A stretch of 64,000 bases of DNA from Paraburkholderia saeva (GCF_907164555.1 NZ_CAJQZC010000001.1:248001-312000), one strand, 5' to 3'. Counted from the stretch's first letter, positions 19,825 through 30,117 are shown. Translations and numbers: made by a program. Notes: a model not told the origin generated them from the letters alone.

Positions 19825-19960
19825 TCGTATAGCTGCGAAAGCAGCCGCCTGCCGGAGAGCAGCGCGAATTCATTTTCAGCCAAGGTCTTCGGCGGGGAGT
19901 TCGCCCCAGTCGCCGTGGATATGCCGCGCTAGGAGGCGTACCGGGTGAATGCCAACGGCA
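19825..19960 (-). pseudogene. relic of a small plasmid-type GDWG protein
   Basis: The minus strand reads GIHPVRLLARHIHGDWGELP, then after a one-base shift AENEFALLSGRRLLS. This is the core of the same small protein family found twice near 56 kb (LLxRHxxGDWG...ENExAL). It is broken by a frameshift and joined to foreign sequence on both sides. Confidence 0.6.
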
Positions 19961-20212
19961 TTGGAACAAACGCTGGCGATGCGACCACCACATCGTGTTT
20001 GATTGGGGGCCGCCTTGATCATGTGCCCGAACCCACTTGTGCAGCTGGTTGGCGTTCACGCCGGCCTTCAGGGGGAGGTCCGATAGTGAGACGCCTAGCC
20101 GCAGACAGGCTTCGACCAGACGTCGCTTGTCCGCCAGGTCAAAGCTTCGCTTGCCGCTGACGCCAAACCGTGTCACGCGCATGGGCAAAAAGCTCGGCTC
20201 ATCTTCTGTCAT
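19929..20212 (-). pseudogene. N-terminal fragment of an IS66-type TnpA (OrfA)
   Basis: From 20212 the frame reads MTEDEPSFLP, then RRLVEACLRLGVSLSDLPLKAGVNANQLHKWV in overlapping pieces, the HTH region of IS66-family OrfA. A frameshift near 20010 gives VVASPAFVPMPLAF, then a stop at 19929. No TnpB or TnpC is nearby. It is a relic of an insertion sequence. Confidence 0.65.
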
Positions 20213-20333
20213 GGATTGCATCCGCAAAGCTGGGTTGCGGACGCAATCGTGAGCCTTCTCAATAACGGAAGCTAGGTGTGTGGAATCGCGCGCTTACAAA
20301 GTTTCCACTTCATTTGAGGGATTCCGTTTCGGA

Positions 20334-20421
20334 GTTTAAGGGGGGCGGAAGCTAACCGTCCTCACATGAAAGCCGCCTGCACGGCTGGAAGCCCCGCTGG
20401 TCATAGGTTTAAGGGGGGCGG
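20334..20421. repeat. two direct copies of GTTTAAGGGGGGCGG, 73 bases apart
   Basis: The 15-base sequence GTTTAAGGGGGGCGG occurs at 20334-20348 and again at 20407-20421. Both copies lie next to the IS66 relic and 0.3 kb before the beta-lactamase stop. They may be terminal sequences of insertion elements left after recombination. Confidence 0.6.
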
Positions 20422-20688
20422 CGCAACCTATGGGTGCAAGCTCTTAGCCAGCTAAAGCGACGGATGTGGCGGATGGCCTGATCAGCGGTTTGGCTCCGAA
20501 ATCCCTCCTCGCGGAGAACTACACTGCAAGCGCTAATCTGGTGCGAGGTTGCGCCGAGGATGACAAACCGTTTGCTGTGACGTTCTTCGACCGAAAACGC
20601 GGAACGTCTCGTTAGTCTCGCAGACCGAAATCGACTCACAAGGGATAGTCAGCTTTCCACGAAGCGGACATTCAACGCACGGACGAAT
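20422..20688. other. intergenic stretch between IS relics and beta-lactamase
   Basis: No gene is supported here. The only frames are short and Arg-rich. No clear terminator for the beta-lactamase gene was seen. Confidence 0.3.
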
Positions 20689-21510
20689 TCAACTTTTCGA
20701 GGCCGCAAGAGGCGCGATCTGGTTGTGAAATTCGGACAGAAACGCGTCGCGAGCGCGCAATCCGACTGGCGTTTTCTGCGGTCCCGTACCGTCGTCCTGT
20801 ATCAGTCTCGCGAACACAAGGGTCTTGCCGTCACGCCGCGCCCATCCAACGAACCATCCCCAGCCGCGCGTCGTGTCGTCTGACCCGTCAGCGTTGGCGG
20901 GGAACCCGGTGCCGGTTTTTCCATGGACGTCCCACCCGTCCGAAAGCCGAGCGACTTCCGTTATCTGTTCAGTCATCGCGAAGGCATGCTCGCTTGCGGG
21001 CAACTTGCGATTCACTAATCTGGTCAGAAAGGCTACCTGCTCCAGCGGACTAATTTGAAGCGATGAGTCGATCCATGCATGAGTCAATCCGTCGGGGTGG
21101 CGCCCGTCGCCTGCAACGTCCGCGTTACCAAAATCGAATTTCTTCGCGTAGTCTGCAAAGCGGCTCATGCCTAGCGATTTCGTTACCTGTTGAGAGAACC
21201 AGACTACCGAATATTTGATCCAGCGAGTCGGATCGGTTGGTTGCTTCCATGCTGCGCCGCCCCAATCTGGATAACCTTCCTGAAACTGAAGTGTCGGGGT
21301 ATGGGCGTCTTTCAGAAAGCCTGAATCGTATCCCATCAGGCTGATGGCGATCTTGAAGGTCGATGCTGGAGTCGTGCGTGTAGAACAGTGCCCCTGTTCC
21401 ACCAGTATTTTGCCGCTGCCCGGATCGCTAACGACTGTGCATATCGTGTGCGCATTGACTGAAGTGGCAACGCTTGCAATCGCAGCGGCCAGAAGCATTC
21501 GATGTTTCAT
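20689..21510 (-). CDS. class D (OXA-type) beta-lactamase
   Basis: The ATG at 21510 gives 273 residues with a signal peptide ending near VNA, so the enzyme is periplasmic. The active-site serine is in STFK (50-53), followed by SVV (101-103), a Trp in AWIDSSLQISPLEQ (about 147) and KTG (198-200). These are the class D catalytic elements, including the lysine that is carboxylated. It should hydrolyse penicillins, and perhaps oxyimino-cephalosporins or carbapenems; spectrum cannot be read. The style matches chromosomal OXA enzymes of Burkholderia, but insertion-sequence relics lie just downstream, so a mobile origin is also possible. Confidence 0.93.
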   Translation of the reverse strand: MKHRMLLAAAIASVATSVNAHTICTVVSDPGSGKILVEQGHCSTRTTPASTFKIAISLMGYDSGFLKDAHTPTLQFQEGYPDWGGAAWKQPTDPTRWIKYSVVWFSQQVTKSLGMSRFADYAKKFDFGNADVAGDGRHPDGLTHAWIDSSLQISPLEQVAFLTRLVNRKLPASEHAFAMTEQITEVARLSDGWDVHGKTGTGFPANADGSDDTTRGWGWFVGWARRDGKTLVFARLIQDDGTGPQKTPVGLRARDAFLSEFHNQIAPLAASKS

Positions 21511-21613
21511 CACGTCTCTTTTCTGGTTGGCATGGGTAGAGGCGTTATCTCTCGCCTCATTGGAGCCAGGGCCGTCGGCGACCGGTGCAACGCCCCACTA
21601 TGAAGGCGAAGCG

Positions 21614-22000
21614 TCACCGGACGCTATCCCGGTGTATCACGAACGTTTCGGCGCGGGCGCCATAGTGCTTCGTCACCTCGGCGTCGGCCATCAGTTCGGA
21701 CGACCTCAGGATTGGTCCCGCCACCCTATACAGTCGATCGGGATCAGGACCGTACATATACAAATACCCATCATTGCCGTCGATATGAAACTCCGTCTCA
21801 CCAAGTTCGCCAACACCCGCACGTTTTATTGCACTTTCCAGTCGCTGTTCGAGGACCCGAATTCGCGCCCGGTCCTTGGGGTAGTAATCGAAATGGACCA
21901 TCATTACCGGTCCTGGTGGCCTCTGTGGCTGTTCGGAAGCTGCGCTGCCTGCGAACAGAACTATGCATAGGCCCACGACAAATACTTTTATTCTCAACAT
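21614..22000 (-). CDS. small exported hypothetical protein
   Basis: The ATG at 22000 begins a signal peptide (MLRIKVFVVGLCIVLFAGSA) cleaved near ASA/SEQ. The mature part is about 105 residues with PGPVMMVHFDYYPKDRARI and a repeated acidic/Tyr pattern (EFHIDGNDGYLYMYGPDPD). No family is recognised. The layout suggests a small alpha/beta periplasmic protein. It is 103 bases upstream of the beta-lactamase on the same strand, so co-transcription is possible but not shown. Confidence 0.6.
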   Translation of the reverse strand: MLRIKVFVVGLCIVLFAGSAASEQPQRPPGPVMMVHFDYYPKDRARIRVLEQRLESAIKRAGVGELGETEFHIDGNDGYLYMYGPDPDRLYRVAGPILRSSELMADAEVTKHYGARAETFVIHRDSVR

Positions 22001-22185
22001 GGGTGCGATATCGTCTGCAAGATGAAAATCAATTGTCGACGATGTGGACAGTCGCGTCGAGCATCCTTGTGTGGCCGCACCCGGACCCACGATACGGCTG
22101 GGTCTGCTGATGCAACTATGCGCTGGCGCGACGCCTTCATGCAGGCGCTACCCACGTCCGCAGATGCGCCGCTGGGACGGCGCCC

Positions 22186-23325
22186 GTGAGCCCGCCCCCC
22201 CGCAATCCGCTTATCGACGCGCTGCGCGGCGTGTCGATCCTGCTCGTTTTGCTGCATCACTTCAACATAGCGTACGTATTGCGCGATACGGCCGTCGCAC
22301 GCGCATTCGGCTGGGACGCCGTGCATGCCGTGGTCAGGAACGGCAACTATGGCGTCACGATGTTCTTCGTCATCTCCGGCTACCTGATCACGTCAAACGC
22401 ACGGCGCCGATGGGGCTGTCTCGCTGCAATCGATGCGCGAACATTTTATGTGTCGCGAATCGCGCGCATCATGCCGTGCCTGCTCCTGTTGCTTGTCCTC
22501 GTAAACGGGCTTGCGGCGGCAGGCGTGCCGATGTTCAGCAATCATGCGCCGCTCGGCGTGCCGGTGTCGTTCTGGCTCGTCAATTTCGCGTCGTTGACCT
22601 TCTGGATGAACGTGCTGATCGGCTCATATGGCTGGGTCAATTACGCGCTCGGCGTGCTGTGGTCGCTGTCGGTCGAAGAGGTGTTCTACCTGTCGTTTCC
22701 ACTGCTTTGCATCGCGCTGCGCCGCGATGGGCGACTGCTCGCGTTCTGGGCGTTCGTCGTCGCGATTGGCCCGTTATATCGGGCGACGCATTCTAGCGAC
22801 GAAGGCGGCTTCCTGTACGCATACTTCGCGTGCTTCGACGGAATCGCGATCGGCTGCTGTACAGCGCTGCTGGCCGACCGGCCTCTGTGGCGCGCAGTCA
22901 CGATGCGCACAACGCAATGGCTGACGGTCGCCGGAATGGCCGTTCTCTATCTTGCGTGGCCCATCGCGCAAAGCCACGTCTTCGGCGTGACCGGCATCGC
23001 ACTCGGCACGGCCGTGCTGCTGATCAACGCGCACGCGAGCGGTGCTGCCGGAAACGTTCGCCTGCTGGCGCCGCTACGCTGGAGCGGCAAACTCAGCTAC
23101 GAGCTTTATCTGTTCCATCTCGTTGTGCTCGGCGGACTTCGCACGCTGTATCCACCATTGGCGACGCAAGGTAATGAGAAACTGCTGTTACTCGGCGTTT
23201 ATCTGGTGCTGTCAGCTGCCGTGAGCACACTGATCGCGCGAGGCTATGCGATGCCGCTCGATCGCTTTGTTAAGCGGAAGTGGCTTCGTGCCTCGGCGCA
23301 AGTTCCGGACGGCGCTCGCGTTTGA
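22186..23325 (+). CDS. acyltransferase family 3 (OafA/YrhL type)
   Basis: The 379-residue membrane protein starts at a GTG. The N terminus (NPLIDALRGVSILLVLLHHF) carries the R/H motif of acyltransferase-3 enzymes. It continues with FFVISGYLIT and SRIARIMP, then about ten hydrophobic segments. The family transfers acyl groups, usually acetyl, from the cytoplasm to surface sugars such as O antigen, exopolysaccharide or Nod factors. No sugar biosynthesis cluster lies next to it, so the substrate is unknown. Ribosome site weak (GGGACGG). Confidence 0.88.
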   Translation: MSPPPRNPLIDALRGVSILLVLLHHFNIAYVLRDTAVARAFGWDAVHAVVRNGNYGVTMFFVISGYLITSNARRRWGCLAAIDARTFYVSRIARIMPCLLLLLVLVNGLAAAGVPMFSNHAPLGVPVSFWLVNFASLTFWMNVLIGSYGWVNYALGVLWSLSVEEVFYLSFPLLCIALRRDGRLLAFWAFVVAIGPLYRATHSSDEGGFLYAYFACFDGIAIGCCTALLADRPLWRAVTMRTTQWLTVAGMAVLYLAWPIAQSHVFGVTGIALGTAVLLINAHASGAAGNVRLLAPLRWSGKLSYELYLFHLVVLGGLRTLYPPLATQGNEKLLLLGVYLVLSAAVSTLIARGYAMPLDRFVKRKWLRASAQVPDGARV

Positions 23326-23597
23326 CGCTGCGATGCGGGTTCTTATCAGTTGCATCGATTGTCAGCGATCTGGACATCAACCGCGAATGGCCGAATGTGG
23401 CCGCACAGAGTCCCACGTTGCCTCCGACGTGGTGGCCTCGGACACGCTTTCATGCGCCCGACATAAGTCGACCCTGAACGGCCAGTCCGATCTCTCGATA
23501 TCGGCCATTCAACGTCGGGACTCTTTCATCTCTGACCTGCGGTCGCTCAGTCCCATGACGCCGTCGCGATGTGCACCGTCCAATCCAAGATGGTGAG

Positions 23598-25004
23598 TCA
23601 ATGTATGGCGGCATTCACAGTTCCGTTGAGTACTGCTCGGGCCAGAAGCCCATCAGTCTGAGCGGAAACCGCTATTCCGGATATTGGGGCCACTCTGCCG
23701 CTGAGCGTAACGTGTGCACCTACAGACTGGTTAAGCGCTTTTTGCAATTGAGTCTGCGCGTCTTCGAGCGAGTGATCAATCTTGTAGTGCGCGCGCGACT
23801 GCAGATCGCTCTTCAATGCGCTATGAAGAAACCAGTCCGCCGCCTCGAGCGCTTTGCTTGTGTTAGCCGTGTAATCGACATTCTTGATCTCGATCTCCTG
23901 CGTCGTGGGATTGAATTGCGGCACGCCGTGTAGATAGATCGTCCCCCTTACGGAGCCGTCGACCCCGGCCGCAAGATACACGTCGTTGCCCGCTCCGAAA
24001 ACCGTGACCTTTTCGAGTGTTACAGTGGCCAACGGGAATCCTAAAAATGTACGCTTGTAGGAGGGATGTTCCTTGCTGATGAAGTCGGCCATCACTTTGT
24101 TGGTGGCGGCCCACGTCACCCAGCCGTTCAATGCGACGCGAAAAGCGTTTGAGGCTGGAGCAGTTGTCAATGGCGGCAGGGGGGCATTGTCCGAAGGCGG
24201 AGTCGTGGCCGAGACCACCACCTCAGGATTGGCCTGTAGCTGGGCGCCCAGACTGATCGCGTCCCCGTTGATGGAGATGTTGGACGCGGCAAAATTGCGC
24301 GGGTGGACGAGCAACCAGACCGGAGGATTCTGATTCAGCTTGATCGGCTTTTGCAGATCCACCCACGCTTGCGTCGCCTGCTGCACGAAATTGGTAGCTG
24401 AAGACAGATACGCGGGCAACTGTCCGCTGAATTTCCCGATCGCATCGTTAGCCTTTCCTTGAATAAAGCCGCTGAAATCGTGATTGATAAAGGTCGCATT
24501 ACACGCGTCCACGGCACGAGCGCCGATCACTGGCTTGCCATCGAGATGCCAGGCGGGATCCCATGTCAGGACAGAGTCGAAAGAGACGATCGCTCGCTTC
24601 TGCGGATCACTGCCAAAGCCGCACGATACTTGTCCAATTCCAAAGGGGCCGCCACACCGCCAGCCCCCTTGGTAATACAGCGTTGCCTCGACATGGATCT
24701 TGTTCTCCGTACCCGAGCAGCGCACTTGATCGGCCGGGTCGTGACGAAAGTAAATTCCATACTGCAAGCAATCATGTCCGCTCGGATTCTCCGCTAGGGT
24801 TTTGGGAATACGCGCGCCAAGCTGAGAGCACATTTGCGAGAGGCTGGCATTGGCGACGACGGATATCGTCGACTCCGCGAGCGGCGGAATCGCCGACGAG
24901 CTGGCGGTGGCTGGCGGCTGAACCGTTATCTGAGCAGCGAAAGCTGGGGACGACATCATGGCCACGGCCATCGGCAACCTACTGAGGCGAGACGATATAC
25001 GCAT
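23598..25004 (-). CDS. DUF4403 family exported protein
   Basis: The 468-residue protein has GGAGG before the ATG and a signal peptide ending at AFA. The beginning (STISVVANASLSQMCSQLGA) and the pattern of long beta-strands match DUF4403, a tandem lipid-binding-like (TULIP-type) domain family of unknown role. The end (VSAQTDGLLARAVLNGTVN) is typical as well. Probably periplasmic or envelope-associated. A small exported protein is encoded 57 bases downstream of its start, upstream in transcription order (25062-25403). Confidence 0.75.
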   Translation of the reverse strand: MRISSRLSRLPMAVAMMSSPAFAAQITVQPPATASSSAIPPLAESTISVVANASLSQMCSQLGARIPKTLAENPSGHDCLQYGIYFRHDPADQVRCSGTENKIHVEATLYYQGGWRCGGPFGIGQVSCGFGSDPQKRAIVSFDSVLTWDPAWHLDGKPVIGARAVDACNATFINHDFSGFIQGKANDAIGKFSGQLPAYLSSATNFVQQATQAWVDLQKPIKLNQNPPVWLLVHPRNFAASNISINGDAISLGAQLQANPEVVVSATTPPSDNAPLPPLTTAPASNAFRVALNGWVTWAATNKVMADFISKEHPSYKRTFLGFPLATVTLEKVTVFGAGNDVYLAAGVDGSVRGTIYLHGVPQFNPTTQEIEIKNVDYTANTSKALEAADWFLHSALKSDLQSRAHYKIDHSLEDAQTQLQKALNQSVGAHVTLSGRVAPISGIAVSAQTDGLLARAVLNGTVNAAIH

Positions 25005-25061
25005 AGGTCCTCCACATGTTGATTGCTTTTTTTGGGGAGATCACTTACCGCTTTTTCCGTG

Positions 25062-25403
25062 CTAGTGGCACAGAAGGGTGTGATTGAAATTTACAAGTCC
25101 CTTGGGACTTTCCCAATGGCTGTTCATCGCACCTCCGAACCCCGGGTACGCGGGTACCAGAAGGCCAGCGTTCCCGTTGGTCGCATTCCCAGCTTCAAAA
25201 AAATACGACTGGTTAGCTGTCCAACTTATGGTGCAATTTAGAACTCGCGGCGTCACGCTTTCAATGTTCACTTGCCAGAACTGATTTTGAGGAATGTATT
25301 GCTGCGAGCTCGTCACCTGGACGGGTGACTGCGCCAAGACTGAGCCGGCGCCGACGAGACCGGTGAAGAAGAGCAGGGCGACGCTCCTTTCATTGCGTGT
25401 CAT
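25062..25403 (-). CDS. small exported hypothetical protein
   Basis: The ATG at 25403 begins a signal peptide (MTRNERSVALLFFTGLVGAG, then SVLAQ). The mature part has about 90 residues with two Cys and the sequence NCTISWTANQSYFFEAGNAT. No family is recognised. The 57-base gap to the DUF4403 gene on the same strand suggests they may be co-expressed. Confidence 0.55.
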   Translation of the reverse strand: MTRNERSVALLFFTGLVGAGSVLAQSPVQVTSSQQYIPQNQFWQVNIESVTPRVLNCTISWTANQSYFFEAGNATNGNAGLLVPAYPGFGGAMNSHWESPKGLVNFNHTLLCH

Positions 25404-26280
25404 CTGTAGGTACTCCCGCTCGGCGTCCGGCGGTGGCGGGGAACGCCGCTTCAAGTCAGTTGCATTGCTGATCGAAACAATTGATGGTCATTCCACGCGT
25501 GCACCTCCCCACGTGCGAAAAATCCGGAGCAGACTGCCAGCGCGGAATCATGGTTCAAAGTACTCGGCCAACCTTACAACTTGCCCCCATTAATGTGCGT
25601 TTCCGGACAGATCTGTTGTCGAATCTCACTAAGCGTCAGTTGCCCTTGTTCCATAGGCCGCCGTCAGCAGGCGATGTCAACCTGCTTTTCCTATGGCTTC
25701 TGATATCCCCTATACGCGAATAGGAAGTCAAGCAGTGGTCGATTCCATGCCGGATGTCAACTTGCCCGCCAAGCTCATCAGCCGGCGGACAGGGCCATAG
25801 CGTTGGCTGGTCGTCGCGAAACTCAGTGGCTGGACCGATAGTCGCCACCCCGAACAAATTGGCATTTGCCAATGCTGCACAGGTACTGCTCGGCGAGCGC
25901 CGGATTCATGGCCAACTTTTCTTAACGTTTCGTCTGAGTTGACTTGACACCGAGAGCTGAGCAACCAAGTACGTCGCCACATCCGAATTGGCGACAACGA
26001 TTGAAAATGATTGTCCGTGCGGAGTCGGATGTCCCGTCAATGGCCGGTCTTTGCCTTATGCGCTGCGCATTCGCGGCCTCAGCCGTACGAGGCCTTGTTC
26101 AGCGGCATGCGACCCGCTTGATCCCCTCGCCGAAAGACAGAAGCAAATCAGTCAAGCCGGTCGGGACCCGAACAGCTTTACGCCTCGTCCGCGGTGGACT
26201 GAACCGGGCTCGACACGCTAACGGATGATTTCTGTCAGTGTCCCCTCGACGCTAATCATGTACCGTTGGTAATTTAGTTG
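25404..26280. other. 877-base stretch without a supported gene
   Basis: Short frames of 60-95 codons on both strands overlap each other. None has a recognisable motif or a good ribosome site. It may be the remains of degraded genes; I see no repeat or RNA gene here. Confidence 0.3.
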
Positions 26281-26820
26281 CTACGCGCTTTCGAGGGCGT
26301 CAGCGAACTCGTCCCAGAAATCGATTGTCGCGCGGCCGTACGCTAGGAGATCGGTCATCGTGAGATACAGGTCCTCTCCGGACATCGGCCGATAAACGCT
26401 TGGCGTGTAGCGAAAAGGCATCGCCACGATTTCAGCCTTCGCATGATGCGGCTCGAAGAACTCAGGTCGCCTCGCCTTGAGCTGATCACCTGCTCCGCCA
26501 TCGGCATGCTTCACGGTATTCGCTAGTATCCGCAACTCATCGATCGTCGACCACGTCGATAGCTGAGTGATGTCGAATCCTTTGTCCATTAGGCGCGTCT
26601 GTAAAATTTCCACCCGCAAGAACTTGTTTTTGCGCTCTTCATTCGGATGCAACACTTCCTTGCGATGGCCATGTTGGCAGAAGCAGCGTTCGAGGCTGGC
26701 TACAAGCATTATTCCGGGATGGCCATGCCGCTCGATCCGGACGTGGTAGACGAGTCCTTTAATGATTGACGTGGGGCGGATTGTCGACGATCTAGGCGAT
26801 GTCGTCGACCGTCTGTTGAT
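26281..26820 (-). pseudogene. hypothetical protein truncated at its N terminus by an insertion sequence
   Basis: The coherent protein reads from within the IS junction (IIKGLVYHVRIERHGHPGIM, then LVASLERCFCQHGHRKEVLH) to the stop at 26281. The frame is open back to the IS terminal repeat at 26821, so the start codon lies beyond the insertion. Residues such as DELRILANTVKHADGGAGDQ suggest a helical HEPN-like or abortive-infection type fold, but this is only an impression. An ATG at 26709 could start a 142-residue remnant. Confidence 0.55.
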
Positions 26821-28437
26821 GGCCGATTCTGTTGAAAAAGTCTTCGTAGATGCGGAATGTTGGGTATCCTGGGAGACATCGAACGACGGGAGTGAATCGT
26901 CATGATGGGTCGCCTAGATAGCGCACAGGACAAGCTCTTCTACTCGTTCAACCTCGACAACCACGTCCCGCAATCGCACCTGTTGAGAGGTATTGATCAC
27001 TTCCTTGACCTGCGCGATCTACGTCAGCACCTCGCGCCGTTCTACAGCCCGATGGGTCGTCCATCGATAGATCCAGAACTCATGATTCGCATGTTGATCG
27101 TGGGCTACTGCTTCGGCATCCGGTCCGAGCGACGTCTATGCGAAGAGGTGCATCTGAACCTCGCATACCGTTGGTTCTGCCGGTTAGGTCTGGAGGACGC
27201 CGTACCAGAACACTCGACGTTCTCAAAGAATCGCCACGGGCGCTTCCGCGATAGCGATGTGTTGCGTCACGTGTTCGAGTCTGTGCTGAGTCGCTGCATG
27301 GCCGAGGGGCTCGTCAAGGGTGAGGGGTTCGCGATTGATGCAAGCATTATCAAAGCAGACGCGAGTCCTGCGCGCGGAGTGCCGGGAACAGAGCCTATCG
27401 ACTGGGGACGCGCCGATGGCCAGAGTCGTGCCGTGCGGGAATATCTTGAGGCACTGGAACAAGCCACTCCGGTGGCGACAGATGCGGATGAGCCAACAGC
27501 GTCTTCGACACCTCCAAAGAAGATATCCCCTGACCGATCCCACTGCACGATGGACGGCCGCACCGGGTGGTCCCGCGTTCTTTGCCTATTCGACGAATTA
27601 CCTGATTGATCTGCAGGCAGGGATCATTGTTGATGTTGAAGCGACACCGGCGAACCGGTCACAAGAGGTCGAATCAACCAGGACAATGATTGATCGTGTT
27701 GAACACCAACGGAACCTGAAGCCTCGCCGACTGGTAGGTGACACCGCATACGGCACAGCAGCGCTGCTTGGCTGGATGGTTGAAGAGAAACACATCGAAC
27801 CGCACGTCTCCGTCTGGGATAAAACAACGCGCAAAGACAATACGTTCTCACGTAGCGAATTCATCTGGAATGAACAGGCCAACGAGTATCGATGTCCTGC
27901 CGGAAACGCGCTACGCAGCGACTGGCGTCCACTGAAGAATCCACGCACGCACATCACGAAAGCAGACACCATCGTCTACCGGGCAAGTCAGATGGACTGT
28001 GACGGCTGTTCGATGAAGGATCGATGTTGCCCGAATATGCAGTTTCGCAAAATCGTGCGCAGCATCCATGAAACTGCACGTGATGAAGCGAGGCGCATCG
28101 CGACAACCCCAGAATACAAACAGTCGCGCCGGCAGCGAAAGAAGGTGGAAATGCTCTTCGCTCACCTCAAACGCATCCTCAAACTTGATCGCTTGCGACT
28201 GCGTGGTCCAAGCGGTGCTCATGATGAGTTTCTGATGGCAGCAACTGCGCAAAATCTGCGAAGAATGGCCAAGTGGCTCATGCCTAGCGGTAAGCAGGCA
28301 AACCAGGCAGCCACATGACGAGAATCGGGGGGCGTCGCACGCTGCAAGACCGCCGCCTCCCTGAACTCTCCGGCTCGAAACGTATTGTCAAAGCCTGTGC
28401 CCCAAACCAAAACACGACTTTTTCAACAGAATCGGCC
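26821..28437 (+). mobile_element. IS1182-type insertion sequence
   Basis: Perfect 22-base inverted repeats bound the element: GGCCGATTCTGTTGAAAAAG plus TC at 26821-26842 and its exact complement at 28416-28437. The 1617-base element holds one transposase, split by a frameshift. No target duplication is evident in the bases immediately outside. Confidence 0.9.
26902..28318 (+). pseudogene. IS1182-type DDE transposase, frameshifted
   Basis: The first frame (26902-27531) holds the DUF772 N-terminal domain (MLIVGYCFGIRSERRLCEEV). The second frame (from about 27531 to 28318) holds the DDE core (VGDTAYGTAALL) and the cysteine-rich C-terminal part (DCDGCSMKDRCCP). One extra C in the run at 27527-27530 shifts the frame: without it KKIS-LTDPTARW is continuous. 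IS1182 transposases are normally a single frame, so this copy is probably inactive. Confidence 0.85.
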
Positions 28438-28668
28438 GCATGCGGAAATTCGGCTTCTGCGCGCTTCCCGAGCGCGACCCTCGCTCGCGAACTGCCCTGA
28501 TCGATCCGTTGCGGCCCGTCGCTCGAGAAATCCTATGTGCTTTGCACATTCAGGACGTCAGAGGTATCAATCTTTTGGTCGATAGCTCACGTGCGCAATC
28601 TATTGCTCTCTAAGCGAGTGCAGCAGCTTGCGGCGGTGTGGAGCAGAAACCGCAGTGGCCAAACCTGA

Positions 28669-29667
28669 TCAGTGGTCTAGACCGTTGCTCTGCTTTCCGG
28701 CGTCTACTGTGGCGACATTCGTACCAAACGGAATGATCGGTAACTCCTCTAGCGTAACCCGCCGAACGACATAGCCTGCCTTCTCCAGGCGGGGAAGCAC
28801 GGAGTATCGCCCGACGTAATGGCCTGCCCCTACGGCCACGAGGATAGGTCCTTTCATGGACTGAATACGCTCACTCATCATGGCCGTGAAATAGTGCTCG
28901 GTTCCGTAGGCGTAAAGGAAGTCGTTTGCCCGGAGCAGTTCCGGCGCATCTCCGGGTAATATCGGCTTTTCGACGTCGAGCGCGAACGAATCAACATCCC
29001 CGCGTCGCCAGTCATCCGCAAGCGCGATGAGGACTTCGTGGTGCCCAGGGTTGTCCAGCATTTCGCAGGCGTGGCGTAGCACAAGCTCCTGAAGGCGTTG
29101 TGGCATCGCGCCCATATAGTCGATATTTTCGACCGACGTCATCAGCGTCGACAGTTCCCGATGTCCCGCGACCGCTCCCCGGTAAAGCCTCACGTCGATG
29201 CCTTCGTGCACCTTTCGGCCGTTTATCCGGTGCGCTACAAGAAGCGTCAAGGCAAAGGGATGAAAATGCATAGCCGCTCGATAGGGCAAATGTGCCTTGT
29301 CGGTACATGCCTTCAGTTCATCAATCGATAGCACAGCGACATGATTTTCCAGACTGTCAGGGTCGGGATACGTCATTCTTTGGTGCACGGCCGCCTTCTC
29401 GGCTGGCGTCTCCCCCTCCATCGGCGACTCAATCACGACGGAATTGACTCGACGCAATGCCTGATACAGCACCGCAGAAATGTCTTTTGCTTCGTCATCA
29501 AGCATGTGGATGGTTGGCATCAGTATCAATACGGGACGCCCGGGAGCAGTCGCTTCCCAGAATATCCCTTCGTCTGCCCGCACGATATTCGTTGCGGACA
29601 GACACAATCCGAAGGCCAACGTCCGAACCTGTAGTGAGTTCGCTGAGCGCAACATGCCTTGCCACAT
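28669..29667 (-). CDS. TraB/GumN family protein
   Basis: The 332-residue protein is preceded by AAGGAGG. A signal peptide ends near VRA. LMPTIHM near residue 50 and GAGHYVGRYSVLPRLEKAGY near the end are the two conserved His-containing blocks of the TraB/PrgY/GumN family, believed to be metal-dependent peptidases or pheromone-binding proteins. The export signal places it in the periplasm. No operon partner. Confidence 0.8.
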   Translation of the reverse strand: MWQGMLRSANSLQVRTLAFGLCLSATNIVRADEGIFWEATAPGRPVLILMPTIHMLDDEAKDISAVLYQALRRVNSVVIESPMEGETPAEKAAVHQRMTYPDPDSLENHVAVLSIDELKACTDKAHLPYRAAMHFHPFALTLLVAHRINGRKVHEGIDVRLYRGAVAGHRELSTLMTSVENIDYMGAMPQRLQELVLRHACEMLDNPGHHEVLIALADDWRRGDVDSFALDVEKPILPGDAPELLRANDFLYAYGTEHYFTAMMSERIQSMKGPILVAVGAGHYVGRYSVLPRLEKAGYVVRRVTLEELPIIPFGTNVATVDAGKQSNGLDH

Positions 29668-30117
29668 GGGTCATCCTCCTTGGTTTGTATCAACCAGACT
29701 GTTCATCTGCAGTGTGTCCTATTCGTCTAAGTCTCCTGAGAGAGCTTCACCCGCACAGGACTTCGATAGCCGTTTGCAGCAGCCACGCCGCACCAAAGCC
29801 AACCGGGGGCGTTGCCAATCATGTCCTGATTCGGTCGATGTGGCGCTCCATAGGCATTGCGATAACCCCCGAGCGGCCGTAGTCGGGTGCAAAGCTAACA
29901 CTTCGAGTCAGCCGGTTGGGAGCGGCCACGGGTCGCTCATGCCCGATCATTGAAGTTCTTCGATCACCGGCGATCGCCGCTCGCGTAGCGGCGTCGGATT
30001 TCCGTAACCGACCCGAAGGCGACACCTGCGCAGGTTCCCTGGGTGGCCGCTTTATGGGTGACTGAAGCCGCTGCACCTTGCGTGTCCGGCGTGCGGGACT
30101 CCATCATCACACGCCTC
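29668..30117. other. intergenic stretch, no supported gene
   Basis: Only short Arg/Pro-rich frames are present on either strand. The right end leads into the ars promoter region. Nothing else identified. Confidence 0.35.

Noticed and set aside
19454..20227. A single 257-codon protein
   Set aside because: The frame strings together parts of three unrelated proteins through frameshifts; described as separate relics.
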